Source of the DNA: Gibbula magus | Lineage: Eukaryota; Mollusca; Gastropoda; Trochida; Trochidae | Assembly: GCA_936450465.1 (NCBI GenBank) | Contig: OW388299.1 | Span: 43,473,548-43,537,547 of the forward strand | Direction: 5' to 3' | Length of the DNA stretch: 64,000 nt | Notes under the pieces: model-generated | Told to the model about the DNA's origin: nothing | Database searches by the model: none | Seen by the model: the letters and a program-made list of their open reading frames with translations, nothing else | Position numbers and translations under genes: made by a program | In this document: positions 11,165 through 22,649 of the stretch, piece after piece | Layout of the letters: the number at the start of each line of letters is the position of its first letter | Position numbering within the stretch: position 1 is the first letter of the stretch

Positions 11165-11900
11165 TCTGTGCTCTAGTGCAATAAGGGAACTGGTCTATTT
11201 TGGAAAATATGGAGTAAATACAGTCAGCAAGATGACATGGGTCACAGACAATACACATCCATTAATCGTAATTTATATGAACATAGGAGCCCGAGTACAC
11301 GAAGGGAACTGAATGTATTTGTGAAGCGCATCAAGAGAATTACCCCAAGCAACAATATATACTTTGGTTATTCAACACGCGCAAATACAAATGTCTTGTT
11401 TGTAATACATATAAAAATATGATCTCAAGTGCAAAATGGGAATATTCATTAGGGAACTATGTTGAAGAGCAAGATGGTTATGTAAAGCTGTAAACAAAGT
11501 AATAAAAAGATCAAATGATTTCAAGTGCAAAAAGGCAACATATTCATTTCGGTAAAATAAGTAAAGGAAAACATGGTCACGGGTAATATTAAACTGTAAA
11601 CAATTATTAAAGGGGTAATCAGTATGAACATACGAGTGCAATGTTGAGTGCAAAAAAGAGAAAAGACCACCAAGGGGCAAGATGGTCATGACCACATAAA
11701 ACTGTGTACACTTATTAAAGATAAACAATATGAACACATGATTAAGTGCAAAAAGAGTACATATTCATTTAGGAAACATATATCAAAGAACAAGATGTCG
11801 TGGGTCATATAACACTGTAAACAATTATTAAAGCAGTTGAAGCCTACATGTATGATCGTGAGTGCATAATGGTAATACATTCATGTAAGGAAAACAAATG
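11165..11900. repeat. Degenerate satellite, about 95-115-bp units
   Basis: AGTGCAAAA-type anchors occur near 11429, 11525, 11649, 11745 and 11859. Each unit also holds a CAAGATGGTCATG-like block, AACTGTAAACAATTATTAAAG and TATGAACA. Weaker units extend upstream to about 11165. The minus-strand frames across it are repeat by-products. Confidence 0.8.
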
Positions 11901-12095
11901 ACAATATAGACATTAGCCATTGAAACACATTAAGCATATGTATTATTGGCAATGGATGACAACATAAAGAGGTTATCATGAGAGTGTGTTTTGGGATAGT
12001 CAATATCCAACATTAGGAATAAACATTGAATTTTACATCGTATTTATTCCAAAGCAGGAGGGGTCGATAGTCATTCATAAAATATAAACTAAATA

Positions 12096-12415
12096 TGTGT
12101 AGGTAGTGGGGTAGTTGTTAGCGTGCTGACCTCTCACGCCAAAGACCCGGGTTCGAAACCCAGTGGAGACATCAAAAGTTTGTGAACTAGGTCTTGTACT
12201 GTGTTGTGTCTTTGGGCAAGGCACTTCATCCACAATGCACTCAGTCCACCAAAGGTTTAAATGGGTACCTGAATAAAGGTAGTATATTGTTGCGCGGAGC
12301 GCTTGGTAGCGGCACCGAAAGTATGATTCTGGTTTATAATGTACATAATGTACCGCCAGTGAGCAGCATTTGTGCTTGATATTAGGCGTTAAAATTAACA
12401 TTATTATTATTAAAC
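12096..12415 (+). mobile_element. SINE family B, full length
   Basis: The tRNA-like head has an A box (GGTAGTTGTTAGCGTGCTGA) and a B box (CCGGGTTCGAAACCCAG). The body contains TCTTTGGGCAAGGCACTTCA, a type of core shared by many marine-invertebrate SINEs. Then come GGGTACC, a GGTAGCGG motif and an ATTATTATTATTA tail that could prime on a partner LINE. Complete in outline. Confidence 0.85.
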
Positions 12416-12419
12416 CAAT

Positions 12420-13100
12420 TATCATAAGGCATTAAATGAACAAAAGGCTTTTTAAAAATATATTCTGTGAAAAAAGCAAAGAATCGTTGCTACTGGTCAC
12501 ATACCAGACATAAACTTACCGATATTGGGAATCATTATTTATTTATTCATTTATTTAGACGTGTTAATCAACAGTGTTAGTTAAATGTAAAGTAGTGAAT
12601 GTTCATAATGTATGATCTTAAAATAATATGGACGTAGACTTGTATGTACTTGGAATCTGATTTATGCAACCTTAGCTTGTTGTGAAAAGATTTTGAATGA
12701 ATTGTACTTATAATCAAATGTATCATTCAACAAAAGGTGCACATAAATCCAGATTTAGTTTGGTGAAAAAGAAGATTTTCCCATCACAAGGCCATGAGAT
12801 GTATTACGTTCATCCAGGAGTTATCGCCCGTGAATTTGTAATGTCATATACCGCTTCAAGAGTTACACCACGATAACAACGCTGAAACCGGATGCGGAAG
12901 GTTGGAATGTTATTAAACGTATGATCCTGTAAACTATGTTACGGTTCAGGGGTACTTATCTTGTAAGAACATATGTAAACATTATTCCTAACCAATTTAG
13001 GGTTCTATATCCTATTGACTTTAAGCTTCTATTATGACAGGATGTAAAACATGTTTTGAATACTACAGGGAGGATTGGCGAGTAGTGATTACCACATAGG
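12420..13100. other. Unassigned AT-rich stretch
   Basis: No supported feature. Confidence 0.4.
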
Positions 13101-13106
13101 GGTGAA

Positions 13107-13254
13107 AGGTGAGGTGAGGTGATTTGGGGTTTAATGCCGCTTCCAAGAGTATTTCACTTATATCGCGGCTGCTAGTATTACGGCAGGGAGAAATCCCGCA
13201 TAAACCTGCGAGCAACGGCTGAAACTAGCGAACCATGGGTGGTACTACTCTGAA
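13107..13254 (-). mobile_element. SINE family A, truncated and internally deleted
   Basis: The tail (AGGTGAGGTGAGGTGATTTG) and body are present, but the GCCATGTGGCTATGCATTGC segment is missing after AAATCCCGCA. The copy ends at GGTGGTACTAC, before the tRNA head. Confidence 0.85.
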
Positions 13255-13493
13255 ATATAGGGGTTAAAGGGACATGATTATGTTGGTGAGGTCACACATA
13301 TGTCTGATGTTATAATTTGTGTTATTTATTTGAGAATTATCAACTTTAACCAGTTAACGGCCAATCTGTTCAATATTACGAAAATACAACCATTCAACGT
13401 CATGATCATGATCGAAAACCGGACAATGGACCTTGCTGAAGCCATTACATCAAACGTAATTTTTCGAAACTTTTAACATGTAGAACGGAAACC

Positions 13494-13711
13494 AGGGCCG
13501 TGTTCAAGATAGGTTTCAAAGTAATCGCTCAATTAGCGATTACTTTTAAACCTCTCTTGAACGCGATTGCTCAATGTAGCGCTACGTAGCAAGGCGAGCA
13601 AACTTCAAGGCATTTGCACTGTATCGTTCAAGAGAGAAGAAGCGCTCATTGAGCGCTACATTGAGCGATCAATGAGCGCTACGAAGCGCTTCATTTTGTT
13701 GAACGGCCGCC
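13494..13711. mobile_element. Candidate MITE rich in nested palindromes
   Basis: Outer ends GGCCGTGTTCAA and TTGAACGGCC are inverted. Inside are a 23-bp palindrome (GTAATCGCTCAATTAGCGATTAC at its ends, 13522-13544) and repeated blocks of GCGCTCATTGAGCGCTAC. GC content is visibly higher than the surroundings. Target duplications could not be fixed, so the superfamily is open; the GGGCC-like start would fit a hAT-type element. Confidence 0.55.
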
Positions 13712-14106
13712 AGATTTGCTTCTAAAGCGTTTAATATAGGTCCTATATAACGAGTACATACGTGCGATAGCGTCATAATTGTCGGCTACTATACATGTAT
13801 GAGACCGTTTCATTGAAACATATATACATTTTACATTGTAAAAATATATAACCTAAACCAGCACCTATTGCAATATGGTACATTTTAGGAGTAAATAAAA
13901 TATCACGCAAAACTGATCATGTATATTTGATAACATCGATTATGGTTTCAGAGGAAGATTGTATAAAGAAAATTAATAACTCAAGGGTACATGGTGTGAC
14001 TTTTTATGAATCTAATCATATGAAATTGGGAGCGTATACCAACTCTTGTATAAGACATATGAGTATTGGTTAAACATCATTTAATGAATCATACCGTTTC
14101 ATATAT

Positions 14107-14162
14107 ATCGTATCGTATCGTATCGTATCATGTCATACCGTATCATATCGTATCATATCGAT
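14107..14162. repeat. (TCGTA)n pentanucleotide microsatellite
   Basis: TCGTA units, then TCATA variants, run in tandem, ending in ATCGATAAATC. Confidence 0.9.
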
Positions 14163-14164
14163 AA

Positions 14165-15220
14165 ATCTAAAACAATAAAGCATCTTTTGAGAAAATTGCT
14201 CAATTGCAATACATGGCAACTAATGACACTCATCCTAGTTTACCAAATACCAACATGCATGACAAAAGCTTCTCATAACAAACTATTCGTATTTCGTCAA
14301 ACGTTTCTCGCAACGCAGTGGTGTTTACGCTAACATAGGTGTTTGGCGAATACTCCCAACACATGTGTACTATTCACTTAACTATTTACGGGGTAATGAA
14401 ACTCTAACTTTCGTGACATATGGTATGGGAGGTTTAACCATTTGCAGTGCCATAAAATGTGTACATGCAAAGACGAGTTCAGAAAGATCGTACATATGGA
14501 AAATCAATTAGTGCGATCATACTTATCATACTAATTAACACTTTTAATTGCAGATGACATGGGGATGTGGTACGGTACTTGCTTTACCAATTTTTTAACT
14601 GTTCTAAAATAGTTTTTAGTACACGTTACGAATTATGTTGAAACATCATTAACATGATAATGTGTTATCCTTTTTCATTTAATGATATGTTTGACGAGTT
14701 TCTAATAGTTTCATAAATGTTAAGGTCTTGGGTTTTTGAGGATTTATGTCTTTTCTTGACATTTACCATGTTAATCTTATCGAGAAAGGTAAAAGGAGGT
14801 TATCAAGAGCCCATTGCTTCAGCGGCAATATGGCGTCATAATGTGTGACGTGACGTCAGAGAATTCGTCCATGACGTCACATAATTAATCTTTACAGTAA
14901 ATATGTGTCATTAATGACAAGTTACTCGTTTTATTTACTTTATTTATAAGATTCTGACGTTTTATTCAATAGCGCAGCCACGCACTCATATTTTTACAGT
15001 TGTGTGCTTCCGGTTGAATAGGTCATACTAAACTGAACCTTGGGTTATCATTGTCGCTAAGTGATTGGTCCATTTTGTTCCATACTCATTCTAAATGTTA
15101 TCATACTTTACTACATCAGGTAAGTGATGTAATGAGTATTACTTGCTTATAAAATGACAAATTTAAATGGTAAATAAATAAAACACATTTCATTACTGCT
15201 TAACAAACGTTTTAGAGATG
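14165..15220. other. Unassigned stretch with TGACGTCA motifs
   Basis: No coding signature. Two TGACGTCA/ATGACGTCAC motifs near 14851 and 14872 match the CREB/ATF consensus, but their function cannot be judged from sequence alone. Confidence 0.35.
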
Positions 15221-15225
15221 TTTGC

Positions 15226-15345
15226 TGTGCTTAAAATGCATTTTTCCCCATTATTTCCCACCTTGTAAATGCATTACGTTTGTTGTGCTGAAAATGCATT
15301 TTGTTCCATTATTTCCCACCTTGTAAATGCATTGTATCATTAAGT
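15226..15345. repeat. Two-copy 59-bp direct repeat
   Basis: GTGCTTAAAATGCATTT at 15226 and GTGCTGAAAATGCATTT at 15285 each begin a unit that continues through CATTATTTCCCACCTTGTAA. The two units are nearly identical. Confidence 0.85.
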
Positions 15346-15567
15346 TGGATAATTTGTTACCAATCTCTTTTTATGAATAAATATGTTTAAATCAAATCAT
15401 GCTACGACGACGATAAAACAACGTTAACCAAAAACGTAACTTCAATGTAGATTTTTTACACTTCAAAATTATTATTGTATTAGTAGTTGAAGCAACTGCT
15501 TCAAAAACTCATCAAATGCATGTATATTGAACAGGGCAATTTTTTGGAACGAATTATTTCTTTGACG

Positions 15568-15603
15568 CACAGGACAAAAAGTGGTGGAATCTTATTTCCG
15601 GAT

Positions 15604-15634
<31 letters not shown>

Positions 15635-15708
15635 GTTTCCGGATCCCGAAGAATCCCAAAGAATCCGGAAGGATCCCGCAAGCGGATTCCACCACTGTTT
15701 GTCCTGTG
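15568..15708. mobile_element. CACAG-ended mini-transposon, copy 1, with poly-C interior
   Basis: 141-bp element with terminal inverted repeats: CACAGGACAAAAAGTGGTGG at the left and CCACCACTGTTTGTCCTGTG at the right. It is flanked on both sides by ACG (15565-15567 and 15709-15711), a 3-bp target duplication. The interior has GGATCC repeats and a run of about 29 C (15604-15632). Termini starting CAC with 3-bp duplications fit the CACTA/EnSpm superfamily. The element has no coding capacity, so it would need a transposase supplied elsewhere. Confidence 0.75.
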
Positions 15709-15714
15709 ACGGTG

Positions 15715-15995
15715 TAAAGCTTATGACGTCACAATGCTATGACCTCACTGCTGAAGAAGCAAAATGGCAGTTTTGTGTTTCAGCTATGTCATTCTTCGGC
15801 TAATAATTGTTGAAGAATGATTTTGAATGATAAATAAAATCTCACCCTCGTGTTTTCTGATATCAAATATATCAACACTCGTTGATTAAAGTAAAAATAT
15901 CCTCGGCAAGCCTCGGATATTTGTAACTTTAATCAACTCGTGTTGATATATTTGATATCAGAAGACACTTGTGTGAGAATCTCTATATAGAATAA
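15715..15995 (+). mobile_element. Large foldback element, copy 1
   Basis: Arms at about 15841-15902 and 15915-15976 are inverted repeats over roughly 60 bp (CTGATATCAAATATATCAACA against TGTTGATATATTTGATATCAG), separated by about 12 bp containing CGGCAAGCC. The left flank from 15718 (TTATGACGTCACAATGCTAT, then GACCTCACTGC) matches, in reverse, the right flank of the 24.8-kb copy. The mobile unit is therefore about 280 bp, not just the hairpin. A single strand could form a very stable stem-loop. Confidence 0.85.
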
Positions 15996-15999
15996 ACGT

Positions 16000-16630
16000 T
16001 CAAAGAGTGATTTTGCATCTACAAAGTATGTCATATTACATAGTTCATGTTTTAATGTTCCTTATATCAAAAGTTCAATGACATATGAATGAAAAATAAA
16101 GAACGTGTTCAAAACAATATTACATTAATCACATTAATATTAAGTCGATAGAGGTATAACCTGCACATTAGTTTATCAATAAGTTAAAAAGCATAAAGAA
16201 ATCGATCCTTTTTTTACACATGTAGCCTATTTAATCAAGGTATGAGTATGGGAATCGACAGGGCAACATACTTTGTCCTTGATTATTTATAATAATGGCA
16301 CTCATAAAATCTATAAAATTTTGTGAAAAGGTGTTTTATACCCATTCATTTTTATGTCATCAAATAATAATTGTTTCATGTTGTAAAACCTTCTACTGAA
16401 ATATGATTGTCCATTTTCCATATGATCGGCTTGCTATTGATATCGAGTAAAATATCTCTGTTAATATTTGAAAGTGCCAGTTATGGAACAGGCAATAAAT
16501 CTGGGTCAATAAATCAAACACAAGTACAAAGAACTACTGATTCCCATGCTATTCCATTGGGCCCCTGGATCAGTCGATATTAATCATTGACGGTATGTGT
16601 TGTACTAGTGACGTAAAGGGAATGAGATGA
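16000..16630. other. Unassigned AT-rich stretch
   Basis: No supported feature. Confidence 0.4.
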
Positions 16631-16634
16631 CAGG

Positions 16635-16635
<1 letters not shown>

Positions 16636-16711
<76 letters not shown>

Positions 16712-16780
16712 CAGAGAGAGAGAGAGAGACAGAGAGAGAGAGAGACAGAGAGAGAGGGGGGAGGGAGGGAGAGATAGAGC

Positions 16781-16820
<40 letters not shown>

Positions 16821-16975
16821 GAGAGAGAGGAGGGGGGAAAAAAGATACAGAGAGAGCAGAGCGAGAGAAAGAGACACAGATAGAAGGAAAGCGAGACAAA
16901 ATTAGAGATACAGACAGACAGTGACACAGAAAGAGACAGAGAGACAGCGAAACATATGAAGAGAAAGTCGTGGAG
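16636..16975. repeat. (GA)n microsatellite with GACA and GGGA interruptions
   Basis: Long AG dinucleotide tract, pure at 16637-16694, then mixed with CAGAGA, GGGAGG and TGAG units. It makes serine/leucine and arginine/glutamate frames on both strands that are not genes. All-purine strand over about 340 bp. Confidence 0.97.
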
Positions 16976-17439
16976 AGAAACAAATTAATAAAGTTACAGA
17001 TATACAGTCATGTTTTGTTCAAAGTTCATGATATCAATCCTTTACGGCGTGACCTTTCTTATTTCCTAATAGTTTAGACAGAATAAATTTGACCATATAT
17101 TCTCCACAAAAGCTCAAATGCTTAAAACCATATACATAATCAGGAAATATTGCTCTTTGTATCCAACACTATGCTTTTGGCTGCAACATAAGGGCTCAAG
17201 ATAGATTTTGACCTTCCCAATACCGCATAATAGACGTATCGGTTTACAAAACGTTTTTACACTTGGTCTCCATACGGAGGTTTCGTCGGGCTACTGAGGT
17301 CTCTGTTTATAAAGCAGACAGTGAATAAGTCACAGTATTGTCACTCTGCCAACCTGCCAAGGTATCATAGATAAAGGTGTATACTATATAGGTAAAAACT
17401 AAAGATACGTGCTTCGTTACGTAAGAAGGTGGTTTTTCA

Positions 17440-17530
17440 ACTACTGGGACATCGTGACCAAGGAAATTGTCGTACAAGCGAAACTCAACTGTATCCCGTA
17501 TGTGTAGGTGTGCTTATCAAGGTACATAGT
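17440..17530 (+). repeat. Dispersed repeat paired with 46035-46118 (inverted)
   Basis: GGGACATCGTGACCAAGGAA and the next 60 bp (AATTGTCGTACAAGCGAAAC, TATCAAGG) match the reverse complement of 46041-46115 with only a few differences. The frame through both reads WDIVTKEIVVQAKLN, and the 46-kb copy stays open further. It may be a fragment of an unknown transposable-element gene. Confidence 0.7.
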
Positions 17531-17887
17531 GCATCCTAATATTTAGATTAATATGTTATTTGATGAACAATTAAAACAAACTTGATTCCATGAGCAAAAT
17601 CCGGATCGTGTTACCGTGTAAGCATTTTTGTTGATTTCTTAAAATGTGCTTTTAGACTGAATGTAAATTTCCTACATTTTGAATTGTAGAAATGTAGCAG
17701 GCACTAAGTTAAATTCAATATGCAAGTTGTTTCGGAAAGAATGACAGAGAAACTAGATGAATAAAAGATGAGTGAGATAAGCTACAAACAAAAATACACA
17801 TACAGAGAAATACGGAGAGACAGAGAGTGAGATGGAGTGGGTTTAAGAGCGTGAGAGAGAGAACAGACATAGAGAATGAGAGATAGA

Positions 17888-17894
<7 letters not shown>

Positions 17895-17963
<69 letters not shown>

Positions 17964-18062
17964 CACACACAGATAGACTGAGAGAGAGAGAGAGTGAGAG
18001 AGACAGACAGAGAGGGAGAGAGAGACTGATAGAGATAGAAAGAAAGAGCTAGAGAGAGAGAA
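17895..18062. repeat. (GA)n microsatellite
   Basis: Nearly pure AG repeats to about 17970, then GACACACACA and GAGAGACAGACAG variants. Confidence 0.97.
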
Positions 18063-18069
18063 ATTCTGA

Positions 18070-18660
18070 GAGTGCGAGACTGAAAGAAAATATTAAAATC
18101 GTTGTTATATTAAACGTACATTCACAGCCAATAAAGAAAACATAACATGTTTACGGCCACAGAGTCCATGTTCAAATACACGTTTTTGCAATTATGTCTT
18201 ATTTACCTTCTGAGAACATATATGTGATCAATGGACATTAAACACCGACCTAAATTCCTTCCCATACAATAAAGAACACATGTTTCCCGAGCTCATACGT
18301 TGACCGCTGTAATTGCCCCAAGTTTGCGCCGAGCGTGGCAGAACGTATTTTTCTCTCAGACATCACAGAATCTTGCAGAGATGGTACTTGCAGGAATGCA
18401 TGGGTCTGACAATTATAAATGAGGTGGTATCATTATCACGTTAACATGCTTCAAGTGACAAGAAACCATCAAGGGGAGTGTGAAAAAATTAGAACTGGGT
18501 TGGTAATGTTCTATTCCTTGAGCAAGCCTAGCTGTCTGTAGGGGAAGAAGAGAACGGTTTGGTAGTTTCCTTGTTTTTATATTGTAATATACTGCACTAC
18601 ATCACACCGGGAGAGAAACGTTGAACCTAATCTATCATTTCCCTCGAAAACATCATTATT
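18070..18660. other. Unassigned stretch
   Basis: No supported feature. Confidence 0.4.
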
Positions 18661-18661
18661 T

Positions 18662-18683
18662 TGCACACACACACACACACACA
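18662..18683. repeat. (CA)n microsatellite
   Basis: About ten CA units. Confidence 0.95.
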
Positions 18684-18884
18684 ACTATTTTGCAAAAACA
18701 GATATCCATACTAACATTAGTAACGGTGCTAGTATCTGCATCGAACGTCGCACTTATAGCAATAAAGTTGACAATCCATAGAACCTGTTCTCATTCACTA
18801 TTTAACATTTTTTGGTGGGACCATACTATCTGAAATAGTAGTAATACTTTTTCCGGGACGAGTTCCTTGAAGTATTGAAATCCA

Positions 18885-18975
18885 CATCAGGCATCAGGCA
18901 TCAGGACTCAGGCATCAGCCACCAGCACTGATCATACCAACAGCTTACTGACTCGGCCACCGTGACTTCGATATT
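18885..18975 (-). mobile_element. Possible tRNA-Leu/Ser-like SINE head with CATCAGG repeats
   Basis: The reverse complement gives CACGGTGGCCGAGTCAGTAA, an A-box-like string typical of Leu/Ser tRNAs. It runs into tandem CCTGATG units (18885-18915). No clear B box, so weak. Confidence 0.3.
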
Positions 18976-18999
18976 ACAATGTTACACGTGGTGACTCTC

Positions 19000-19850
19000 T
19001 ATACGGCATGTATTTCTAATCCACATTTTTGTTCAGTGTGTAACATTAGATAAGCCCTTTTATCATAAATTACCTGGCTAGCATCTAAGAGAGTGTTCTA
19101 GTCATTTTAAATTCACAAGTTCAATTATTTAAAATGGTAACATAGCTAATGCAGTCATTACATGGTCATAGAGGATTATATATGTATCCTAACACTTACA
19201 GAGCATTCAATCAACCCTTTGACTTTACAGACTATTGTGCAATAAAGTGGGTCACCCATCCGATTATTAACTGATCTATGCAGAAGGATATCATGTCCAT
19301 GCAACAATGAACAAAATAAGTGCACAAATTGATGACGTCATACATCTTGCAACGTTAGTTTTACAACTTCATGATACACGTAGACATATGTTAAGGATGC
19401 ATGTTATATACCTGGGCACCTGATTACCTGGGTACCTGATTAACGCGGTTTGATCTATGAGAGGCCCACGTCTCAAGTTGCAAAACACACAGCTAGCAGT
19501 TCCGCGTGATTGCAGAGAGGATGTTACCACGGGTTAGCAGTAGCTATTTGATCTTTGTAGACTACCGCTAGTCTTTGATCTAGATACGAGTGCAAGCAGT
19601 GTTTGCTTGTATGTAGACTGAAATTGGTCTTTTAAGGCCAAATTGAAAGTAATGTTTAGCAAGCGCATTGGAAGTTGGTAAATAATGACAAGAGTTAATA
19701 GATGGTCAACTTCTTTATACATAAGAGATTAGTACTTTATTCTCTTGTTCAGACGAAAAATAGCTTATTTATTCTTGTGTTTTAGGAAGAAAGTAGTGAT
19801 TGGTGTGGTTCTTATTTTAAGAAATACGATTATATATTATATAAAATATA
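19000..19850. other. Unassigned AT-rich stretch
   Basis: No supported feature. Confidence 0.4.
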
Positions 19851-19851
19851 T

Positions 19852-19915
19852 AAAAACCCAGATTTATGATATATATATAAACATATATATATGTATTATA
19901 AATCTGGGTTTTTTT
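19852..19915. repeat. Perfect-armed hairpin with AT loop
   Basis: AAAAACCCAGATTTAT (19852-19867) is the inverse of ATAAATCTGGGTTTTT (19898-19913). The spacer is itself a near-palindrome of TATATATATAAACATATATA type. It may be a small foldback element or a recent palindromic duplication. Confidence 0.9.
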
Positions 19916-20339
19916 CATATATCGAAAAGATGCGGTTTTGGAGAAAGCTTGACTAATAAACAACAAGTTTAATGGATAACCAAAAATAAACCAACTGGTA
20001 ACTAAAGTTGTTTCTTAACGCCTCTTTTTGTTTCTGATTTCTCTTTCTACATATGAATGTTGAACACTGTAAACAGTAAAATACACTCACATATCACGAA
20101 TATAGACATTGAATAACCAAATAGTAAATTACAAGTCATCATATCATTTTACGAGTTATAATTTTCATTATATTTATATAAGTCATAATTATTATCTAAT
20201 TGATCATTATCAATATACAAGTCATGAATGTACATACCGATGATGACATAATTGACATTCAGTCAACATGACGTTGGCTATTTTTGTACTTTCTCACTCA
20301 GCCAAAGATGTAGATATACTTATCTAACGTTAACTTTAG

Positions 20340-20566
20340 AAGGTTAAACTATGGTTGCCCGGCTTCTTAAGTACGCTTCACGTGCAGTTGATGTTTTTGT
20401 TATTTCGTTCTCCTTGCAACTGAAGAATGTAACAAGGCTTCAGGAGACGTTCCAGAACAAAAAGAAATATGACATGGAATTCAGGAACAACGTTTCTGAG
20501 AAAGTTCTCATTGGACTTTGGGGAATTGGTACTCTTTTGATGACAAAGACACTGAACAAATGGTAA
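20340..20566 (+). CDS. Candidate terminal coding exon, small membrane-type protein
   Basis: A branch-point-like CTAAC and acceptor TTAACTTTAG end at 20339. The ATG at 20351 sits in AAACTATGG and opens a 71-codon frame to TAA at 20566. The peptide starts MVARLLKYASRAVDVFVISF and ends ...EKVLIGLWGIGTLLMTKTLN-KW. The segment VLIGLWGIGTLLM could be a transmembrane helix, preceded by a charged stretch (QNKKKYDMEFRNN). Codons favour AAG, CAG, GAG, AAC and CTG, unlike the AT-rich surroundings, which argues for real selection. An AATAAA polyadenylation signal lies at about 20747. It may be a complete small protein with a 5' non-coding exon upstream. No family recognised. Confidence 0.5.
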
Positions 20567-20884
20567 TGCCTCCGAATCAGAAAAGATGAAGCAACGAAAA
20601 CAGACCCTAACGTTCTAATGACACATGTCACTTGCATGTACTTAATCATCTTAGAATCTATTTATTTTATACCAAATTGACAATGGAAAACTGTGATTAT
20701 TTTGTTATAATATATTTGCTTAAAAGTCTATGTAGAAATGTTAAATAAATTCTGCAATTAGTCAACTTAGATGTTCAATAAAAGTGCATTGTAGTTATGT
20801 TTATGTCTACGTTGCAACACAATACCTTGTTCCCTTGAATGTAAAACGCAACTAATAAACTGCTTAGTCATCAAAATATGTCAC

Positions 20885-21060
20885 CTACCGGATGAAACTT
20901 TGGAGCGGAGGAATCAAGTCGCGCTCGCCTCTCCCCCCTCTGGTATGTCCCCAGGGGAGTCTTCTCGATGGTGCTTAAGGCACGGAGGGATCTTAAGCGT
21001 GATCTTCCCCTCATCGTTGATATATCTCACATCAAATACTAGATGAGATAGTATCCCATA
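20885..21060. other. GC-rich island, exon-like on both strands
   Basis: A block with clearly higher GC than its surroundings, open in more than one frame. On the minus strand, after an acceptor-like CTATCTCATCTAG, a frame reads FDVRYINDEGKITLKIPPCL and ends at a stop after GGEASAT. On the plus strand frames through 20990-21050 read VFSMVLKARRDLKRDLPLIV. The true coding strand cannot be decided by eye and no family is recognised. Confidence 0.4.
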
Positions 21061-21171
21061 TCAAGGAAACATAATTCCCTTAGCAACATAAACACATTCC
21101 CATGGTTTGGCTCAGCCCATCCTTTGACACATGCGATTAACTTTAATCCCAAAGTCACCAATACTTATGTC

Positions 21172-22640
21172 TCACTGCAACAGTTTAAGCAATGGTATGC
21201 CGCATCGAAAATATTTATACCGAGCCTTGAGCAAACACAGATTAATCCAGCCCTCAACATGCATATTTAACACTGGGTAACGATTGTATAAGTCCACCCA
21301 GTTGCATATTAACTTCAGTCTTGAATCAACTCGAGTTAATGAAGAGGTATTTACACAGAATCCCCTACAGACAGTTACAGCCGACACCCATGAGCTGCTT
21401 CGACACTTTTGTTAGTGAATCGGGATCGATAACTTAGCACCGGTGACGCTTGAGAACAGGTAAATCTACTCTGTCAAATGGGCAACTCAAATTTGAATTA
21501 TCACACGCATATTTTACCACGAGTTGTTCACACTGAACTGGCTTTCTCTTCCAACGAACTGAATTTCCTAAAATGGACACTGCTGTAGGGCGTGTATTGA
21601 TAGTTTTAATAGAACATTTCAATATTTTTATATTTTAGTGAAACATCCACATCCTTGTTCCGTAATGGCTGTTCATCGTTGCTGTATTCACATTTCAGAA
21701 GGTTCTTTTGCGTGCACTAAGTTGATGTCAATATTAATATGAGTCCGAATATAGCCTCAGGCAAAGTCATAATACACTAGGTTTATCAATGGTTTTCAGC
21801 AGTTTTCAAGTTGTGCACTTAAAACATCGAGAATGAGAATTTGTGGTTCTTCTGATCAAATTGGAAAATCTTGTTAATTATTAATCCATATACGAATGGA
21901 CAATCTCCTTTAACAGTGTAATAAGGCTATGTTGTTAGTTTAAATCACCGTAGCCTTTAAAACAAACTCCACATTGAAACGTTAGTGTATATGAATCCAT
22001 ACGCTTTGAAATAATGCCAAAATTGGCTTCTTTACACGCTTGAAGACATCCAATCTAGAAATTGAACTTTCAACCTGTTGCAGCTTTTTCCACTGTGGTG
22101 TGGTTACATACAAATCATATTTGATATTTGTAGGTCTGTTCCGCTACCCAGTAGCCTTAGAATCCAAACATTGATGACAATATGATTTTATTCCAAAACA
22201 CATCTGGACCATAATGCAGTTCTTTCCAAGGACCCTATGCTCCTAGATTAACCACGTTAAGCTCTGCAGTGTTATGTAAATCAATTTCAAATTCAAAAGA
22301 GGACGTCCGGGCACGTCATCCCATCGTAAATATAACATTGCAATGAATTATCCATTATCCACATATGCACCAATCATGTTCTCAAGTTCACGACATCATC
22401 ATCCACCATGTAAATCTTTGATGTTTTAAATATGGTACACTCATGTCCTTTCGAGCATACAGTCCTTGCAATGTTAAACTCTCTTCTTGGCATTTGACAT
22501 TTTGAGAATATATAAAATTCCACTTTGAATTGAAGCAGAACACGACTCGGAGCATAGAAAACGAAACATGAATTGCTTCATAAGCAGGGAAACATCTTTT
22601 GTTGTCTATTTCAACTAGTCTTTGTTCAACCATCCGTGTC
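21172..22640 (-). pseudogene. Decayed coding tract, unknown origin
   Basis: Minus-strand frames broken by stops and shifts occur in series: 22633-22388 (81 codons, including CQEESLTLQGLYARKDMSVP), about 22330-22200 (ARTSSFEFEIDLHNTAELN), 21622-21434 and 21387-21172. They look more protein-like than neighbouring random frames. They may be one old gene or transposable-element ORF leading into the 20.9-kb island, but no motif is recognised. Confidence 0.3.
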
Positions 22641-22649
22641 GCAGTGTGC

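Noticed and set aside
16570..16983. Long serine/leucine and arginine/glutamate frames
   Set aside because: They are translations of the (GA)n microsatellite; the same happens at 17.9 and 35.1 kb.
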